From NCBI GenBank assembly GCA_001602455.1, contig CP012157.1, forward strand, positions 57,733-121,732: 64,000 nt of DNA, given 5' to 3'. Position numbers and translations under genes: made by a program. Numbering within the stretch: position 1 is the stretch's first letter; each line of letters starts with the position of its first letter. This DNA is from Betaproteobacteria bacterium UKL13-2 (GTDB taxonomy: Bacteria; Pseudomonadota; Gammaproteobacteria; Burkholderiales; Usitatibacteraceae). This document shows, one piece after another, positions 27,607 to 37,529 of the stretch. The notes under the pieces were generated by a model. It searched no databases and was not told the origin of the DNA. It was given only the letters and a program-made list of their open reading frames with translations.

Positions 27607-28607
27607 TCGCCCGACACGACTCAACGCGCCAACGCGGTGTTGCACTCATCATCGTGCTGTGGATTATCACGCTCCTGATGGTGATTGCGGCGTCGTTCAT
27701 CCAGACCATGCGCACCGATGTGAATGTCGTCGCAAATTCACTCGTGCGAGTGAAATCCGAAGCGCTGGCAGATGCTGGCTTGCAGCGGGCGCTGTATGAG
27801 CTTGCCAAGCCACAGAACATTGATGGCCGCTGGACCACTGACGGCAGCTCGCGGGAATGGTTGTACCGCGATATTGTCGTGAACATCACCATGCAAGATG
27901 AAACTGGCAAGATCGACATCAATCGTGCTGCCGACGCGCTGATGCGCGGGCTGCTGCTATCGCAGGCGGTGCCAGAGGAAGACGCCACCAAATTGGTTGA
28001 TGCCATCGCCGATTGGCGGGATGCGGACTCGAATCGGCGGCTGAAGGGGGCTGAGGCACCCGAATACACAGCGGCCGGCCTCTCCTACGGCCCGGCGAAC
28101 GCGCTGTTCCAATCAACTGAAGAATTGAAGCTGGTTGTGGGGATGACGCCGGAGATTTTTACCCGCATCGCGCCTTTGATCACGATTTTTTCCGGGCAAC
28201 CCGGCATCAACGAACAGGTGGCGACACGCGAGGTGCTGCGCGCACTGCCGAATGTTAACGACGAACAAATTGACGACTATCTGACCCGCCGAGACATTGC
28301 GCGTGCCTCGCGCCGACCCATCCCCAATTTCCCGCAAAATTTGTTCCGCAGCCCCTCGAACAATCAAACGCCGGCACGAATACGCACCGAGACCATGGTT
28401 TCCGACGGAAACCGGTTTGTGCGCGAAGTTGTTGTTCGGCGTTACACCGACCCGAAACGGCCCTACGCATATTTGTCTTGGAAAGAGGGGCGCGATTTGC
28501 CAGAATTGCTGTCCCAGAACCCCGACGGCAGCAAGCCGCCAGCAACAAACGGTAACACGTCGGCGATGACGCTGGGTAAGATGATTTCGCCCGGTGCCAC
28601 CCCATAA
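27603..28607 (+). CDS. gspK: Minor pseudopilin GspK
   Basis: GspK caps the pseudopilus tip. The 334-residue protein starts at ATG 27603, overlapping the gspJ TGA as ATGA; an ATG 18 bases upstream is possible. It has the leader-like RQRGVALIIVLWIITLLMVI, a hydrophobic helix, and a large helix-rich domain with DETGKIDINRA typical of GspK. As in other GspK proteins, the usual Glu5 is absent. Length is typical. Confidence 0.9.
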   Translation: MIARHDSTRQRGVALIIVLWIITLLMVIAASFIQTMRTDVNVVANSLVRVKSEALADAGLQRALYELAKPQNIDGRWTTDGSSREWLYRDIVVNITMQDETGKIDINRAADALMRGLLLSQAVPEEDATKLVDAIADWRDADSNRRLKGAEAPEYTAAGLSYGPANALFQSTEELKLVVGMTPEIFTRIAPLITIFSGQPGINEQVATREVLRALPNVNDEQIDDYLTRRDIARASRRPIPNFPQNLFRSPSNNQTPARIRTETMVSDGNRFVREVVVRRYTDPKRPYAYLSWKEGRDLPELLSQNPDGSKPPATNGNTSAMTLGKMISPGATP

Positions 28608-28625
28608 AGGTAAGATGCAGGTCTT

Positions 28626-29909
28626 ATGTCAGCCGTCACGCCACCAACACCCGTCATTCCTCCCATCTCCCGCTCAGGAGTCGGTATCTCGCGCATCGCC
28701 ATGCCGCGCGGATTGTCGAATTTCTGGGCGTGGTGGTGCAACGAGTTGCGCGGTGTGTTTCAGCCGCTGATTGAAAACTATTGGGTCGATCGTGCCGACA
28801 CAGTCGATGTTCGATTGGCCGCCGAGGGCGAGCCTGCGTCGCTACCAACACTCAGTGGCCGCGATGTGCGGGTGTTGGTGGATTGGACGCATGTCTTGCA
28901 GAAGACGGTGAGCTACCCTGCGGTTGTCGAAGAGAATCTCGCCATGGTCTTGGCAAATGATTTGGATCGCCAAACGCCGTTTACACCTGACCAGATTTAC
29001 TTGACCCATCGCGTCGAGAGTAGATCAGAGTCCAGCGATGGCGTTGCGCGCATCGATGTGCAGCTCACTATCGTTCTGCGACGTGTGGTGGCTCCAGTGA
29101 TCGACCGAATTCGCGCCAGCGGTGGTACGGTTTATTCGGTTGTCATCACGAATCCGGCGAATGGTCACACGCTGGAGATGTTGCCGGTTGCGGAGTGGAC
29201 GCCTCGTCGGCTCAGTCAACTGCAAAAAATTAACTTGGGCTTGTTGGCGACACTTTTTGCGCTTTGTTTTGCGGCCATTGTGGTGCCCATTGCGCAGCGA
29301 CGTGCAGAAGTGATTGCACTTCAGCCGATGGTCGATAAGGCCAGAAATGAAGCCGACGCAACGCGCAAAATTGAAGCCGAGTTCCAGCGATTGTCGCAGG
29401 AGTACCAAATGGCGACGACAAAAAAATACCAAGCCTACGCGGTGGTTGACATCATTGAGGAGCTAACCCGGTTGTCGCCCGACACGACTTGGCTACAGAG
29501 TCTGGAGATGAAGTCGCCGCCGGGGGCGGGCAAAGGCAAGAACAGCATCCGCGAAGTCCAACTCATTGGCGAAGCAGCATCAGCATCGAAAATGATCGAA
29601 GCATTGGAACAATCGCCGCTATTGCAAAACACCACGCAACGCGCACAGACCACACGCGGCTCTCAGCCCAACACCGAGCGATTCCAGATTGCCACGGAGC
29701 TAAAGCCAAGAGTGATGCCGGAGATGATCGACCTCATCGCTGAACCCCCTGCCACGCCGATGCCGACGGGGCCAGCGGTACCCTCCGCATCAACGCCAAC
29801 ACCGGCGGCACCAACACCAGCGGCACCACCACCAGCAACATCGACCCCCGCGGATACAAAACCTGCGCTCGTGTCGCCTGCGCCACCTCGTGCAAAGGCA
29901 ACGCAATGA
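28626..29909 (+). CDS. gspL: Type II secretion protein GspL (Xps/PilN-like type)
   Basis: This 427-residue protein has a divergent actin-like cytoplasmic N-terminus, one membrane segment (INLGLLATLFALCFAAIVVPI, about residues 200–220), then a periplasmic coiled-coil and ferredoxin-like part related to PilN. The last 50 residues are Pro/Ala/Thr-rich. GspL links the GspE ATPase to the inner membrane. The order K-L-M-N-D matches Xanthomonas Xps. Its TGA overlaps the start region of gspM. Confidence 0.82.
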   Translation: MSAVTPPTPVIPPISRSGVGISRIAMPRGLSNFWAWWCNELRGVFQPLIENYWVDRADTVDVRLAAEGEPASLPTLSGRDVRVLVDWTHVLQKTVSYPAVVEENLAMVLANDLDRQTPFTPDQIYLTHRVESRSESSDGVARIDVQLTIVLRRVVAPVIDRIRASGGTVYSVVITNPANGHTLEMLPVAEWTPRRLSQLQKINLGLLATLFALCFAAIVVPIAQRRAEVIALQPMVDKARNEADATRKIEAEFQRLSQEYQMATTKKYQAYAVVDIIEELTRLSPDTTWLQSLEMKSPPGAGKGKNSIREVQLIGEAASASKMIEALEQSPLLQNTTQRAQTTRGSQPNTERFQIATELKPRVMPEMIDLIAEPPATPMPTGPAVPSASTPTPAAPTPAAPPPATSTPADTKPALVSPAPPRAKATQ

Positions 29910-29919
29910 AGGCGAATCC

Positions 29920-30603
29920 ATGAGTGCCGTACCGACTTCCACCGCATCGCCATCGATGCCGACCTCGCCGTTCAAGTTGCGCACGCCATCGGCCAACAGG
30001 AATGTGGCGCTTGGACTATTGGCGCTTGCGATTGCGGGCGTGATCGCGCTCGTTGCCGGGCCAGCCTGGTGGCTATACGACCGCTATGAAAGTCGTGCAT
30101 CGATGCTGGCCCGTCAGTACACCGGCTATTCGTCATTGAATCAGATGCAGCCGGCGTTGATCAAATCGGTTGAGACACTGAAGGCGCGTGACACCAAGAA
30201 ATATTTTCTGAAGGGTACAACGGCAGCACTGGCGGGTGCTGAGTTGCAGGACCTTGCACGCGGCCTCATCGAAGCCAACAACGGTAAGTTGCTTTCCGCG
30301 CAATTGCTCCCGCATAAAGACGAAAATGGTTATCGTCAGGTCAACGCGACGATCACCATGATGGCGAATATCCAAAATTTGCGGCAATTTCTCTATGCGC
30401 TCGAAACCCGCGACCCGTATTTATTTGTCGATAACTTAACGGTTCGTTCGCAAGTGCCGTCGAATTTCAAACCGCAGCCCGGTATCGAGCCTGAGTTGTT
30501 TGTGCAATTTGATGTTGCGGGATTGACGCCAATCGCACAAGCGACGCCACCCAGCGATACAAAAGTCGCCCCCGGTAAACCCGCCGTGAAACCGAAATCA
30601 TGA
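29920..30603 (+). CDS. gspM: Type II secretion protein GspM
   Basis: This 227-residue single-pass protein starts at ATG 29920 behind GAAGG; an upstream GTG at 29890 would extend into gspL. A membrane segment (VALGLLALAIAGVIALVAG, about residues 25–45) is followed by a periplasmic GspMb-like domain with LPHKDENGYRQVNATITM. GspM partners GspL. It ends in an ATGA overlap with the next gene. Confidence 0.85.
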   Translation: MSAVPTSTASPSMPTSPFKLRTPSANRNVALGLLALAIAGVIALVAGPAWWLYDRYESRASMLARQYTGYSSLNQMQPALIKSVETLKARDTKKYFLKGTTAALAGAELQDLARGLIEANNGKLLSAQLLPHKDENGYRQVNATITMMANIQNLRQFLYALETRDPYLFVDNLTVRSQVPSNFKPQPGIEPELFVQFDVAGLTPIAQATPPSDTKVAPGKPAVKPKS

Positions 30604-31430
30604 TCGCGTCTCGATTTGTGATCACGAGTGTGTTGGCGCTGCTGCTCACGGGAGCGGTGGGTCTCATTGGCTGGGAAACCGACTGGGGGCGCCGACTCGT
30701 CGGTAGTGACAACCGCCTCCAATCGACGAAACGTGCCTCGCTCGACACCAAGATCTTGCCCGCCTTTGCGCTGGCACCGTTATCGCCCAGCGGGACGGGT
30801 TACCGCGAAACGATTGAGCGCCCGTTGTTTATTCCGACGCGTCGGCCAGCGCCCGCAGGAGGCGGAGTGCAGATTACGATGAAAAAAGGCCAGTTCAAAT
30901 TGGCGGGTACGACGGTTAGCGAAAGCATTTCGGTGGCGTACTTGCTTGAAACGGCAAACAACAAGACCCATCGCATCAATAGAGGGGCTGAAATCAACGG
31001 CATGATAGTTGAATCTGTTGCGTCGAATCGAGTGGTTCTAAAGCAAGGCGAGGAGTCCGAAGAACTGTTACTCCGTTCATCAAACTCACCGAAGCTGCCA
31101 CCGCCACCACCTGTTGCAATGGCCGCGCCGCAAGTCCAGCCGGGACAACCCGCACAACAAAGCGGACAGCAGGCGATCCCAGCGCCCAACGCACCGCCAA
31201 GCATGCCAACGGCAGCGACAGTCGGCTTTGCCCCGCCCGGTGTTAATGTACCCACCGGGATGCCCCCCGGCGGCAACCCGATGGCGCAAAACCCGCCTGG
31301 TGTTGGCTATCCCGGCGGCCCCGGGGTCGCGCCGGGTCAGAATCCGGCCAACCCCGCAGAGGCCGCCGCTGCACAGGACCCCAATCAGCCCGCCGTTCGT
31401 CGGCGCCGTTTCCAGAATTTGCCGCAGTAG
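30600..31430 (+). CDS. gspN: GspN-type T2SS protein with GspC-like HR domain
   Basis: This 276-residue protein has an N-terminal membrane anchor (FVITSVLALLLTGAVGLIGW), then a region resembling the GspC homology-region domain: FKLAGTTVSESISVAYLLE and GAEINGMIVESVASNRVVL. The last 110 residues are Pro/Gly/Asn-rich and look disordered. In Xps-type operons the gene before gspD is called xpsN and replaces gspC as the secretin connector. The name gspN is positional; function as the inner-membrane/secretin link is inferred. Confidence 0.7.
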   Translation: MIASRFVITSVLALLLTGAVGLIGWETDWGRRLVGSDNRLQSTKRASLDTKILPAFALAPLSPSGTGYRETIERPLFIPTRRPAPAGGGVQITMKKGQFKLAGTTVSESISVAYLLETANNKTHRINRGAEINGMIVESVASNRVVLKQGEESEELLLRSSNSPKLPPPPPVAMAAPQVQPGQPAQQSGQQAIPAPNAPPSMPTAATVGFAPPGVNVPTGMPPGGNPMAQNPPGVGYPGGPGVAPGQNPANPAEAAAAQDPNQPAVRRRRFQNLPQ

Positions 31431-31442
31431 CCCAAAACGAAA

Positions 31443-33770
31443 ATGACACCATTGAACCTTGATCACTGGACCCGCCCACTGACCGCCTTGCTGCTGGCGA
31501 CGGGTCTCACTGCTTGTGCGCTGCTACAGCCCCCAGCGATAGATGACACCAAGCCCGCGCTACCGTCCGATTCGAAGGTCGCACCGGCCAATGAATCGCC
31601 CACCCAAAGTCCGTCGATCGCAAATCCACCAAACCAGACCTCACCCGCCAGCGCGGTGGCGACCGGGCCAACTAACGCTGCGGCAAGAGGCCAAATTCCG
31701 GCGGCAATACCGGACACGTCGCGTCTTTACGCAGGCACGGGGCAGTTTGTGAAACCACCGGCAGCACCCGCGCCAGCAACAAAAGGACCGGAAGAATTCA
31801 CGCTGAACTACGAGTCGCTTGATATTCGCCAGGTCGTTCAATCCATTCTCGGCGACATGTTGCGCGAGTCGTTTTCGATTCACCCGCAGACCACAGGCAA
31901 CGTCACGATTCGGCTGTCCAAGCCGGTTGCGCGCAGTGAGTTGATCCCAACTTTGGATTTGCTGTTACGTCAAAACGGCCAGATCATGGTGAAAGAGGAC
32001 GGCATCTACAAAATCATGCCAGCCGCTGTTGGCACCCGCGGTTCTGTATCGCCGCAGGTGATGACGACACCCGCGCAACTGCCGAACGGTTACAGCGTGC
32101 AGATTGTGCAACTGCGTTTTGCCGGTGTGCGCGACATGCAGCGCATTCTTGAGCCCTACGCAGTTGAGCCGCAGTCCTCAATTCGTATTGATGAACTGCG
32201 TAATCTCGTCATCTTGTCCGGCACACAACGTGAACTCAAACACATGCTCGAAGTGATCGACATTTTTGATGTTGACTATCTTGCAGGTTACTCGGTCGGG
32301 TTGTTCCCGATGCAAACCGACGTCAAAGCGTTGTCGGCTGATTTGGATCGCATCTTTGGCGGTGGCGGCACTGGCGCGACAGCAACACCAAGCCCGCTCG
32401 CTGGCATCGTGCGCATCGTACCGATCGAGCGCTTAAACGGTTTGTTGGTGATCACTACCCAACCGCGTTACTTGGAAGAAGCAAAGAAGTGGATTGATCG
32501 CTTGGATAAAGGCGGTGGCTTGGCTGGTGGCACACGACTCAATGTGTATCCGGTGCAAAACGGACGCGCCGACCGCCTCGCGCAGTTGTTGACTGACATC
32601 TACGGTAACCGGCAGGGCGGCACCACGGGTACCGGCGCAACCCTGGCACCCGGCGCACGACCCGCCACCACCACCACACCCGGCACACCGGCACAGCCGG
32701 GAGGCGGGGGCCAGGTTGCTCAAGGCGGTGCGTTCGGCGCGTTCCTCTCAAACATCTTTCAGTCTAGCGGCACGGCGGTATCAAAAGACACCCGCATCAT
32801 TGCGGACGATGACAACAATGCCTTGTTGATACTTGCCTCGCCAGCCGACTACGAAACCATCCTCGCCGCGCTTCGCCAGCTCGACGTGCCTCGTCGTCAG
32901 GTTCTCGTCGAGGTGTTGGTGGCGGAAGTCACGCTTACCGATGAACTGAAGTTCGGTATTGAGTGGTTTATCAATTCCCGCAACAACACCATCGGCGCGT
33001 TGCGCAATCTCGGCGGTGATAGCTCCATCCTGCCACGTGTGTTGCCACAGACACCGGGGCTCGGTGGCGCGCTCGACCCCCGTGGTACCTATCCGAGTAC
33101 CGCAACCACCATTGTTCCATCCACCCCTGGTTTGCAACTCATTAATCTCGTTGGCAAGGACATTCGTGCAGTGCTTCAGGCGCTTGGGCAGGATGGTCGC
33201 GCAAGTGTTGAATCCGCACCAAAGTTACTGGTACTCGATAACGCCAAGGGAACCGTCAACGTCGGCACACGCATCTCGGTCGAGACAGGTTCCTCAACCG
33301 GTTCCGGAACCGGCGGTAACACCGTCACCACACGCCAATACATTGACACCGGTGTACTGTTGACCGTCACGCCGCGTATCAATGCTGGGGGCCGGGTCAC
33401 GCTCGACATCAATCAGGAGGTAAGCTCGGCCGGTGCATCATCGAGCAACAACCCGCCGATCAATACACGCAAAGCGCAGACCACCGTGAATGTGGCGAGT
33501 GGTGAGACGATGGTGTTGGCGGGTCTTATCCAGAAAGATCGGGGCAGCGGCACACAAGGTGTACCGTTGCTCTCCAAGATCCCGATCATCGGCGGTTTGT
33601 TCGGTACACAATCGTTCCGCAACAACCGCACCGAACTCGTGGTGCTCATCACGCCTACCGTGATTTCGAGCAATGACGAGGCGCGTGGTGTGACCGATGA
33701 GCTGCGCAAGAAGTTGCCATCGCTTGAGCATCTGATGCAGCGTAAACCAGACAGCGCCGTTGCGAAATAG
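31443..33770 (+). CDS. gspD: Type II secretion secretin GspD
   Basis: GspD is the outer-membrane secretin channel. The 775-residue precursor has a lipoprotein-like signal ending LTACALL, a Pro-rich linker, the N0 domain (FTLNYESLDIRQVVQSILGD), repeated N1–N3 domains and the secretin core with VPLLSKIPIIGGLFG. A Gly/Thr/Pro-rich insert of about 40 residues lies in the N3 region (near residue 400). The cysteine in the signal suggests lipidation, which can replace a pilotin. It is the last gene of the operon. Confidence 0.95.
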   Translation: MTPLNLDHWTRPLTALLLATGLTACALLQPPAIDDTKPALPSDSKVAPANESPTQSPSIANPPNQTSPASAVATGPTNAAARGQIPAAIPDTSRLYAGTGQFVKPPAAPAPATKGPEEFTLNYESLDIRQVVQSILGDMLRESFSIHPQTTGNVTIRLSKPVARSELIPTLDLLLRQNGQIMVKEDGIYKIMPAAVGTRGSVSPQVMTTPAQLPNGYSVQIVQLRFAGVRDMQRILEPYAVEPQSSIRIDELRNLVILSGTQRELKHMLEVIDIFDVDYLAGYSVGLFPMQTDVKALSADLDRIFGGGGTGATATPSPLAGIVRIVPIERLNGLLVITTQPRYLEEAKKWIDRLDKGGGLAGGTRLNVYPVQNGRADRLAQLLTDIYGNRQGGTTGTGATLAPGARPATTTTPGTPAQPGGGGQVAQGGAFGAFLSNIFQSSGTAVSKDTRIIADDDNNALLILASPADYETILAALRQLDVPRRQVLVEVLVAEVTLTDELKFGIEWFINSRNNTIGALRNLGGDSSILPRVLPQTPGLGGALDPRGTYPSTATTIVPSTPGLQLINLVGKDIRAVLQALGQDGRASVESAPKLLVLDNAKGTVNVGTRISVETGSSTGSGTGGNTVTTRQYIDTGVLLTVTPRINAGGRVTLDINQEVSSAGASSSNNPPINTRKAQTTVNVASGETMVLAGLIQKDRGSGTQGVPLLSKIPIIGGLFGTQSFRNNRTELVVLITPTVISSNDEARGVTDELRKKLPSLEHLMQRKPDSAVAK

Positions 33771-33787
33771 CGATATAGAACACAAAA

Positions 33788-33846
33788 CACTAGGAAGGAC
33801 GGGCGTTTTCAAGCATTAATGCCTGAAGATGCCCGCTAATGCTGGT
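33788..33846. repeat. Palindromic hairpin repeat (family A) after gspD
   Basis: ACGGGCGTTTTCAAGC and GCCTGAAGATGCCCGC enclose a short ATTAAT loop, similar to the copies at 9681 and 42953. It lies between convergent gspD and a glycosyltransferase gene and may terminate both. Confidence 0.7.
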
Positions 33847-33872
33847 GTTTATGGTTTTGGCTGCAGTTCTGT

Positions 33873-34736
33873 TTATGCCCAGCGCCAGCCGTGTTTGCCG
33901 AAATACCGCGCGGCGGAACGCACAAACATCCCGATGTGTTTCGCCCCCTTGCGGGAGGCGTTGCCACCGGCATGGACGATGCGGCAGCCCGACACACGAT
34001 CAATCCGGCCGACCTTCGCGATGCGCTGACTGAGATCAAAGTCCTCGAAGTACATAAAGAAGCCGGTATCGAATCCACCGACTGCCCGCCATACCTCGCC
34101 GCGAGTGAACAAACAGCAACCGGACACCACACGGCAGTCCTTGATCGGTGCGTCGAATGCGATGTCGCGGTACTCGTACGCGTTTAGTGGGCGGGGGAAG
34201 CAAGCTTTGACCCAGTTCGGCGCGAAGCCGCGCAGCGCGAGCGCGACAACGGTGGGCTCTCGCTTCACCAGGAATTGTGGTGTGCCGTCAGGTGATTGCG
34301 CCACCGGCGTGACCGCACTGCATGTCGCATCTTGATCAAGGTGCGCCAACGCGCTGGAGATAGCATCCACGGCAAGCTCAACGTCTGGATTCAACAACAG
34401 CACAAAATCCGCACCCGTTCCCGCCAAGCCGGTGTTGTTGCCTGCGCCAAAGCCATTGTTTTCTGGTGTCGCCACATAGGCGTACTTGACTGCGGCAGGC
34501 CCCGGAATCGCCCAAAGTGCCGAGTCGATTACCGATTTGATCTGCGCCGGCTCACTTCTATCACCCGCCGCAGCAGACGCGCCCGCGCCATTGTCGACAA
34601 TTCGGACCTCAACTGAGTTGATGAGGTTTTGTTCGCGCGCATGATCAACGGCCGCACGCAAACTCGCGAGAGTTTTGCCGAGCCAATGGAGGTCAGAGTG
34701 ATAGACAACGATACAAACTGCGAGAGAACGGGGCAT
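33873..34736 (-). CDS. Family 2 glycosyltransferase (rhamnosyltransferase-like)
   Basis: This 287-residue GT2 protein of the WbbL/RfbF rhamnosyltransferase type starts MPRSLAVCIVVYHSD. It contains ENNGFGAGNNTGL, LLLNPDVEL (the DxD-like motif), VSGCCLFTRGEVWRAVGGFD and MYFEDFDLSQRIAKVGR. It would transfer a sugar, plausibly dTDP-rhamnose, to a surface glycan. It is alone on the minus strand and convergent with gspD. Confidence 0.88.
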   Translation of the reverse strand: MPRSLAVCIVVYHSDLHWLGKTLASLRAAVDHAREQNLINSVEVRIVDNGAGASAAAGDRSEPAQIKSVIDSALWAIPGPAAVKYAYVATPENNGFGAGNNTGLAGTGADFVLLLNPDVELAVDAISSALAHLDQDATCSAVTPVAQSPDGTPQFLVKREPTVVALALRGFAPNWVKACFPRPLNAYEYRDIAFDAPIKDCRVVSGCCLFTRGEVWRAVGGFDTGFFMYFEDFDLSQRIAKVGRIDRVSGCRIVHAGGNASRKGAKHIGMFVRSAARYFGKHGWRWA

Positions 34737-34796
34737 CGGAAAAGGATATCACGCAGCCAACGCAGAACCGTTTTCCGACACCCTGCCCCACGCATA

Positions 34797-34826
34797 TTCT
34801 GAGAGGCGACGAGGCTCGCATATAAT
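34797..34826 (+). promoter_or_regulatory. Predicted promoter in the gap before the O-antigen ligase-like gene
   Basis: A perfect TATAAT at 34821–34826 has a weak TTCTGA at 34797–34802 with an 18-base spacer. It points toward the ligase-like gene that starts at 35101. The rest of 34737–35100 shows no convincing gene; one 90-codon frame there lacks recognisable features. Confidence 0.4.
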
Positions 34827-35100
34827 TTTCTCTCGCCGCTGTGTGTGTGCCTCGAAAGTCCTTACCTTGTACGTCCAATCATTTTCTAACTCGCCTTGAA
34901 TACTCCCCAGTCGAATGTCGTAGGGTCGCTACCCTGCAACTAATGCGGCATCAATTCATTAAACTCTTGAATTCCCACCCTCGGCGGCACGTGATCCAGT
35001 TGCGTCAAACCAAAAGCGAGTCCAATGATATGAATCGCAAAATGAGGCAATGGCGGCTACCTAGTTGTGGAACCAAACACTTCCCAACGTCACTCAGTCG

Positions 35101-36384
35101 ATGCCGCCGCTGATGTCATATCACATGCAGGTTGCTGTCCTGTTGGCCACTATTTCCATATTTGTCGCCCCGTTTCGGGCGAGCGCGGGGCTTCGTGCCT
35201 CCGCACTGTTGGTGGCACTTTTGTTGCTGATTTTTTTGTGGTGGAAAACGCGCGTACGAACCATTGAATTCCCGAAAGGGGTCTTGTTCCGAGCATCTGT
35301 GCTAACGTGGGTTGCGGTCGTGTTTTTTTACTCACTAATCGGGCCTAACTGGTCGTTGAGTCTCGTTTCATGGCGAGGCGATGTAATAACGCCACTACTT
35401 GCCGGGATTGTCTTCTACTCGCTTGGCCGATCTCCTCGTATCGTCGCGATTTGGCTAGTCGCGCTGTTGGTGGGCCTGTTGGTGCTGACGGCGATGCTGC
35501 TGATCGAACCCTTTCAGCCAGGAATCGCGACCTACGCCCCAAGATACGTTAACGTTGGTTGGCTTTCGACTTGGCTGGTCATGTTGGCTTCGCTGCTGCC
35601 CCTTGCGTGGCTTCTGCGATGGCCCAAACCGAGGCTTGCGTTGTGGCTCGCGGCTCTGGCCACATGCGTCGTTGTGGCGGCTGCTTGGCTTACCGCAAAT
35701 CGAGTGGTTTGGCTCTGTTTTGGTGTCATGTTCCTAGCCTACTTAACGATGAACAAGCGAAACGGGGGGCTTAAGAGTTCGGCCAGGATAGCCGCCTTCG
35801 TCCTTTGCCCGATTTTGTCCGTGGGTTTGTTCTACGCATCTTCGACTGCGCGTGCAGCGTACTACCCTGAGGCAGAGAATGGGGTCGTGGGCATGCTTCG
35901 GCAGGATGATAGATATCTCATTTGGGAAGCGGCGGTACGCACCATTGCAGAACGCCCTTTCACCGGCTATGGGTTTGCGACAGAAGAAGCAAAAAATGCA
36001 CTGTCAATGCGCTTTGCCGAACCTTGGTTCAGGGAGCACTTCAAGCAAGCGCACAATTTCGTCTTGAATGCGGCCATCCAAATGGGGATTCCCGGCGCGA
36101 TCGCAGTTTTGGTCTTGTTTGCTGGGATTGGCTATGGATTTTTGTGCCGTCGACACGTATCGCCGCAGGTTTGCGCGGTCGCGGCGTGTGGCGTCGCCCT
36201 AGTCGGAGGGGTCTTTCTACGCAACATGACTGATGATTTCTTCAGCCGGCATGCGGCCTTACTGTTTGGGGCTTTGGTCGGCATGTTGTTTGCCATTTGT
36301 GACTGGCGCGACCCGACGATGTATGCCAAGGCGTTGGAGACGACGTCACAGCGGCTGAGAGACGCCGAAGATACGGCGGCCTGA
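35101..36384 (+). CDS. O-antigen ligase or polymerase (WaaL/Wzy-like)
   Basis: This 427-residue polytopic membrane protein has about ten hydrophobic segments and a large periplasmic loop (about residues 235–320) with RYLIWEAAVRTIAERPFTGYGF and the conserved KQAHNFVLNAAIQMGIPG typical of the Wzy_C/O-antigen ligase superfamily. ATG 35101 is chosen; a TTG at 35065 is possible. With an ABC-type exporter in the window, a ligase that attaches O-chain to lipid A-core is more likely than a Wzy polymerase, but sequence alone does not separate them. Confidence 0.85.
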   Translation: MPPLMSYHMQVAVLLATISIFVAPFRASAGLRASALLVALLLLIFLWWKTRVRTIEFPKGVLFRASVLTWVAVVFFYSLIGPNWSLSLVSWRGDVITPLLAGIVFYSLGRSPRIVAIWLVALLVGLLVLTAMLLIEPFQPGIATYAPRYVNVGWLSTWLVMLASLLPLAWLLRWPKPRLALWLAALATCVVVAAAWLTANRVVWLCFGVMFLAYLTMNKRNGGLKSSARIAAFVLCPILSVGLFYASSTARAAYYPEAENGVVGMLRQDDRYLIWEAAVRTIAERPFTGYGFATEEAKNALSMRFAEPWFREHFKQAHNFVLNAAIQMGIPGAIAVLVLFAGIGYGFLCRRHVSPQVCAVAACGVALVGGVFLRNMTDDFFSRHAALLFGALVGMLFAICDWRDPTMYAKALETTSQRLRDAEDTAA

Positions 36385-36425
36385 GAGATGCAGAATCGTC
36401 ACTCGTCAACAGAACTTCCCCGCGA

Positions 36426-37478
36426 ATGAAAATACTCATAGTCAAACGCGACAAAATTGGCGACATGCTGCTAACAACGCCAGCCTTGCGCGTGCTGCGT
36501 GCGGCGCTCAATGAGACAAGTCCGGGAAGTGAAATTCATTTGCTAGCAAGTGGCTACAACGCTTGGGTAGTCGCAGAAAACAATGACGTTGACCATTTGT
36601 GGACGTATCAGCGCGTCCGTACGGGACGACGGGTCGACTTCCGCGCAGCGTGGGGTCAACTCAAGCTGTTCTTTGCCCTTCGTCGTGAGGGGTTTGATGT
36701 GGCGATTGCAGCCGGCGGGAACGAGTCTCCGCGGGCACTCAAGCGTGCGTTAGCGGTGGGGGCTAAGCGAACAATCGGTTATACGAATGAATCGATATGG
36801 CGAAGACGGCTCACGGACTCGATGTTGGTGCCAGTTGCGGGTCACGAAACCCTGCGGATTGCAAACCAGCTCACCCCGCTAGGCGTTGAACTCCCGCTGC
36901 CTCTCCCGCCGCCGGTTTTTGAGTCGTGTGCTCGATCGCGTGAATTTGCCATTGCATTTATGAACCACCATCAGCTGGAGGCAGGAAAATTCGCGGTGAT
37001 CGGTACAGGCGCGAGATTCCCGGAAAAGCAACCTTCTGCGTCACAAATACTCACTTGGGCAGAACATCTATTCAATTGTTACCACCTCAAAACCGTGCTT
37101 GTTTGGACGCCCGGTGGTACCGATAGTCCGTTGTACCGTGGAGATGATCAACTTGCCACGGAAGTGATGCGTTCAAAGCCCGACTACTTAATCGCATTGA
37201 CGCCCGCCAGCAAGGATGTACGTAAGATCATCGCCGTCATTGCCCAAGCAAAAACATCCATTTTTCCGGACAGCGGCTTGATGCATTTTGCGGCCGCAAC
37301 ACCTGGCGGTGTGATCGGGCTCTTTGCGAGCACTTGGGCTGAGCCCGATCAGTGGGCTCCTGTCGGCGAACGAGCTCGGGCAATTGTTAATCGCCTCGCA
37401 CTTGCGGAGTGGCCTGACCACATTGTGATTGATGCCATTGGCGCCCAATTGAACACTTCTAACGTACTGGATGGTTAA
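36426..37478 (+). CDS. Family 9 glycosyltransferase (heptosyltransferase-like)
   Basis: This 350-residue GT9 protein starts MKILIVKRDKIGDMLLTTPAL, the ADP-heptose transferase N-terminal signature, and has IAAGGNESPRALKRALAVG and FPDSGLMHFAAATPGGVIGLF near the C-terminal donor site. It is more distant from WaaC and WaaF than the gene at 41537, so the sugar may not be heptose. It follows the ligase-like gene by 41 bases on the same strand. Confidence 0.85.
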   Translation: MKILIVKRDKIGDMLLTTPALRVLRAALNETSPGSEIHLLASGYNAWVVAENNDVDHLWTYQRVRTGRRVDFRAAWGQLKLFFALRREGFDVAIAAGGNESPRALKRALAVGAKRTIGYTNESIWRRRLTDSMLVPVAGHETLRIANQLTPLGVELPLPLPPPVFESCARSREFAIAFMNHHQLEAGKFAVIGTGARFPEKQPSASQILTWAEHLFNCYHLKTVLVWTPGGTDSPLYRGDDQLATEVMRSKPDYLIALTPASKDVRKIIAVIAQAKTSIFPDSGLMHFAAATPGGVIGLFASTWAEPDQWAPVGERARAIVNRLALAEWPDHIVIDAIGAQLNTSNVLDG

Positions 37479-37529
37479 GGAAAGTCAGCAGCATCGATTG
37501 TGAATGTCAGCAAACGAGGAGCATCGGCT

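Noticed and set aside
34841-35113. 90-codon frame before the ligase-like gene
   Set aside because: No ribosome-binding site, no motif, and composition unlike a real protein.
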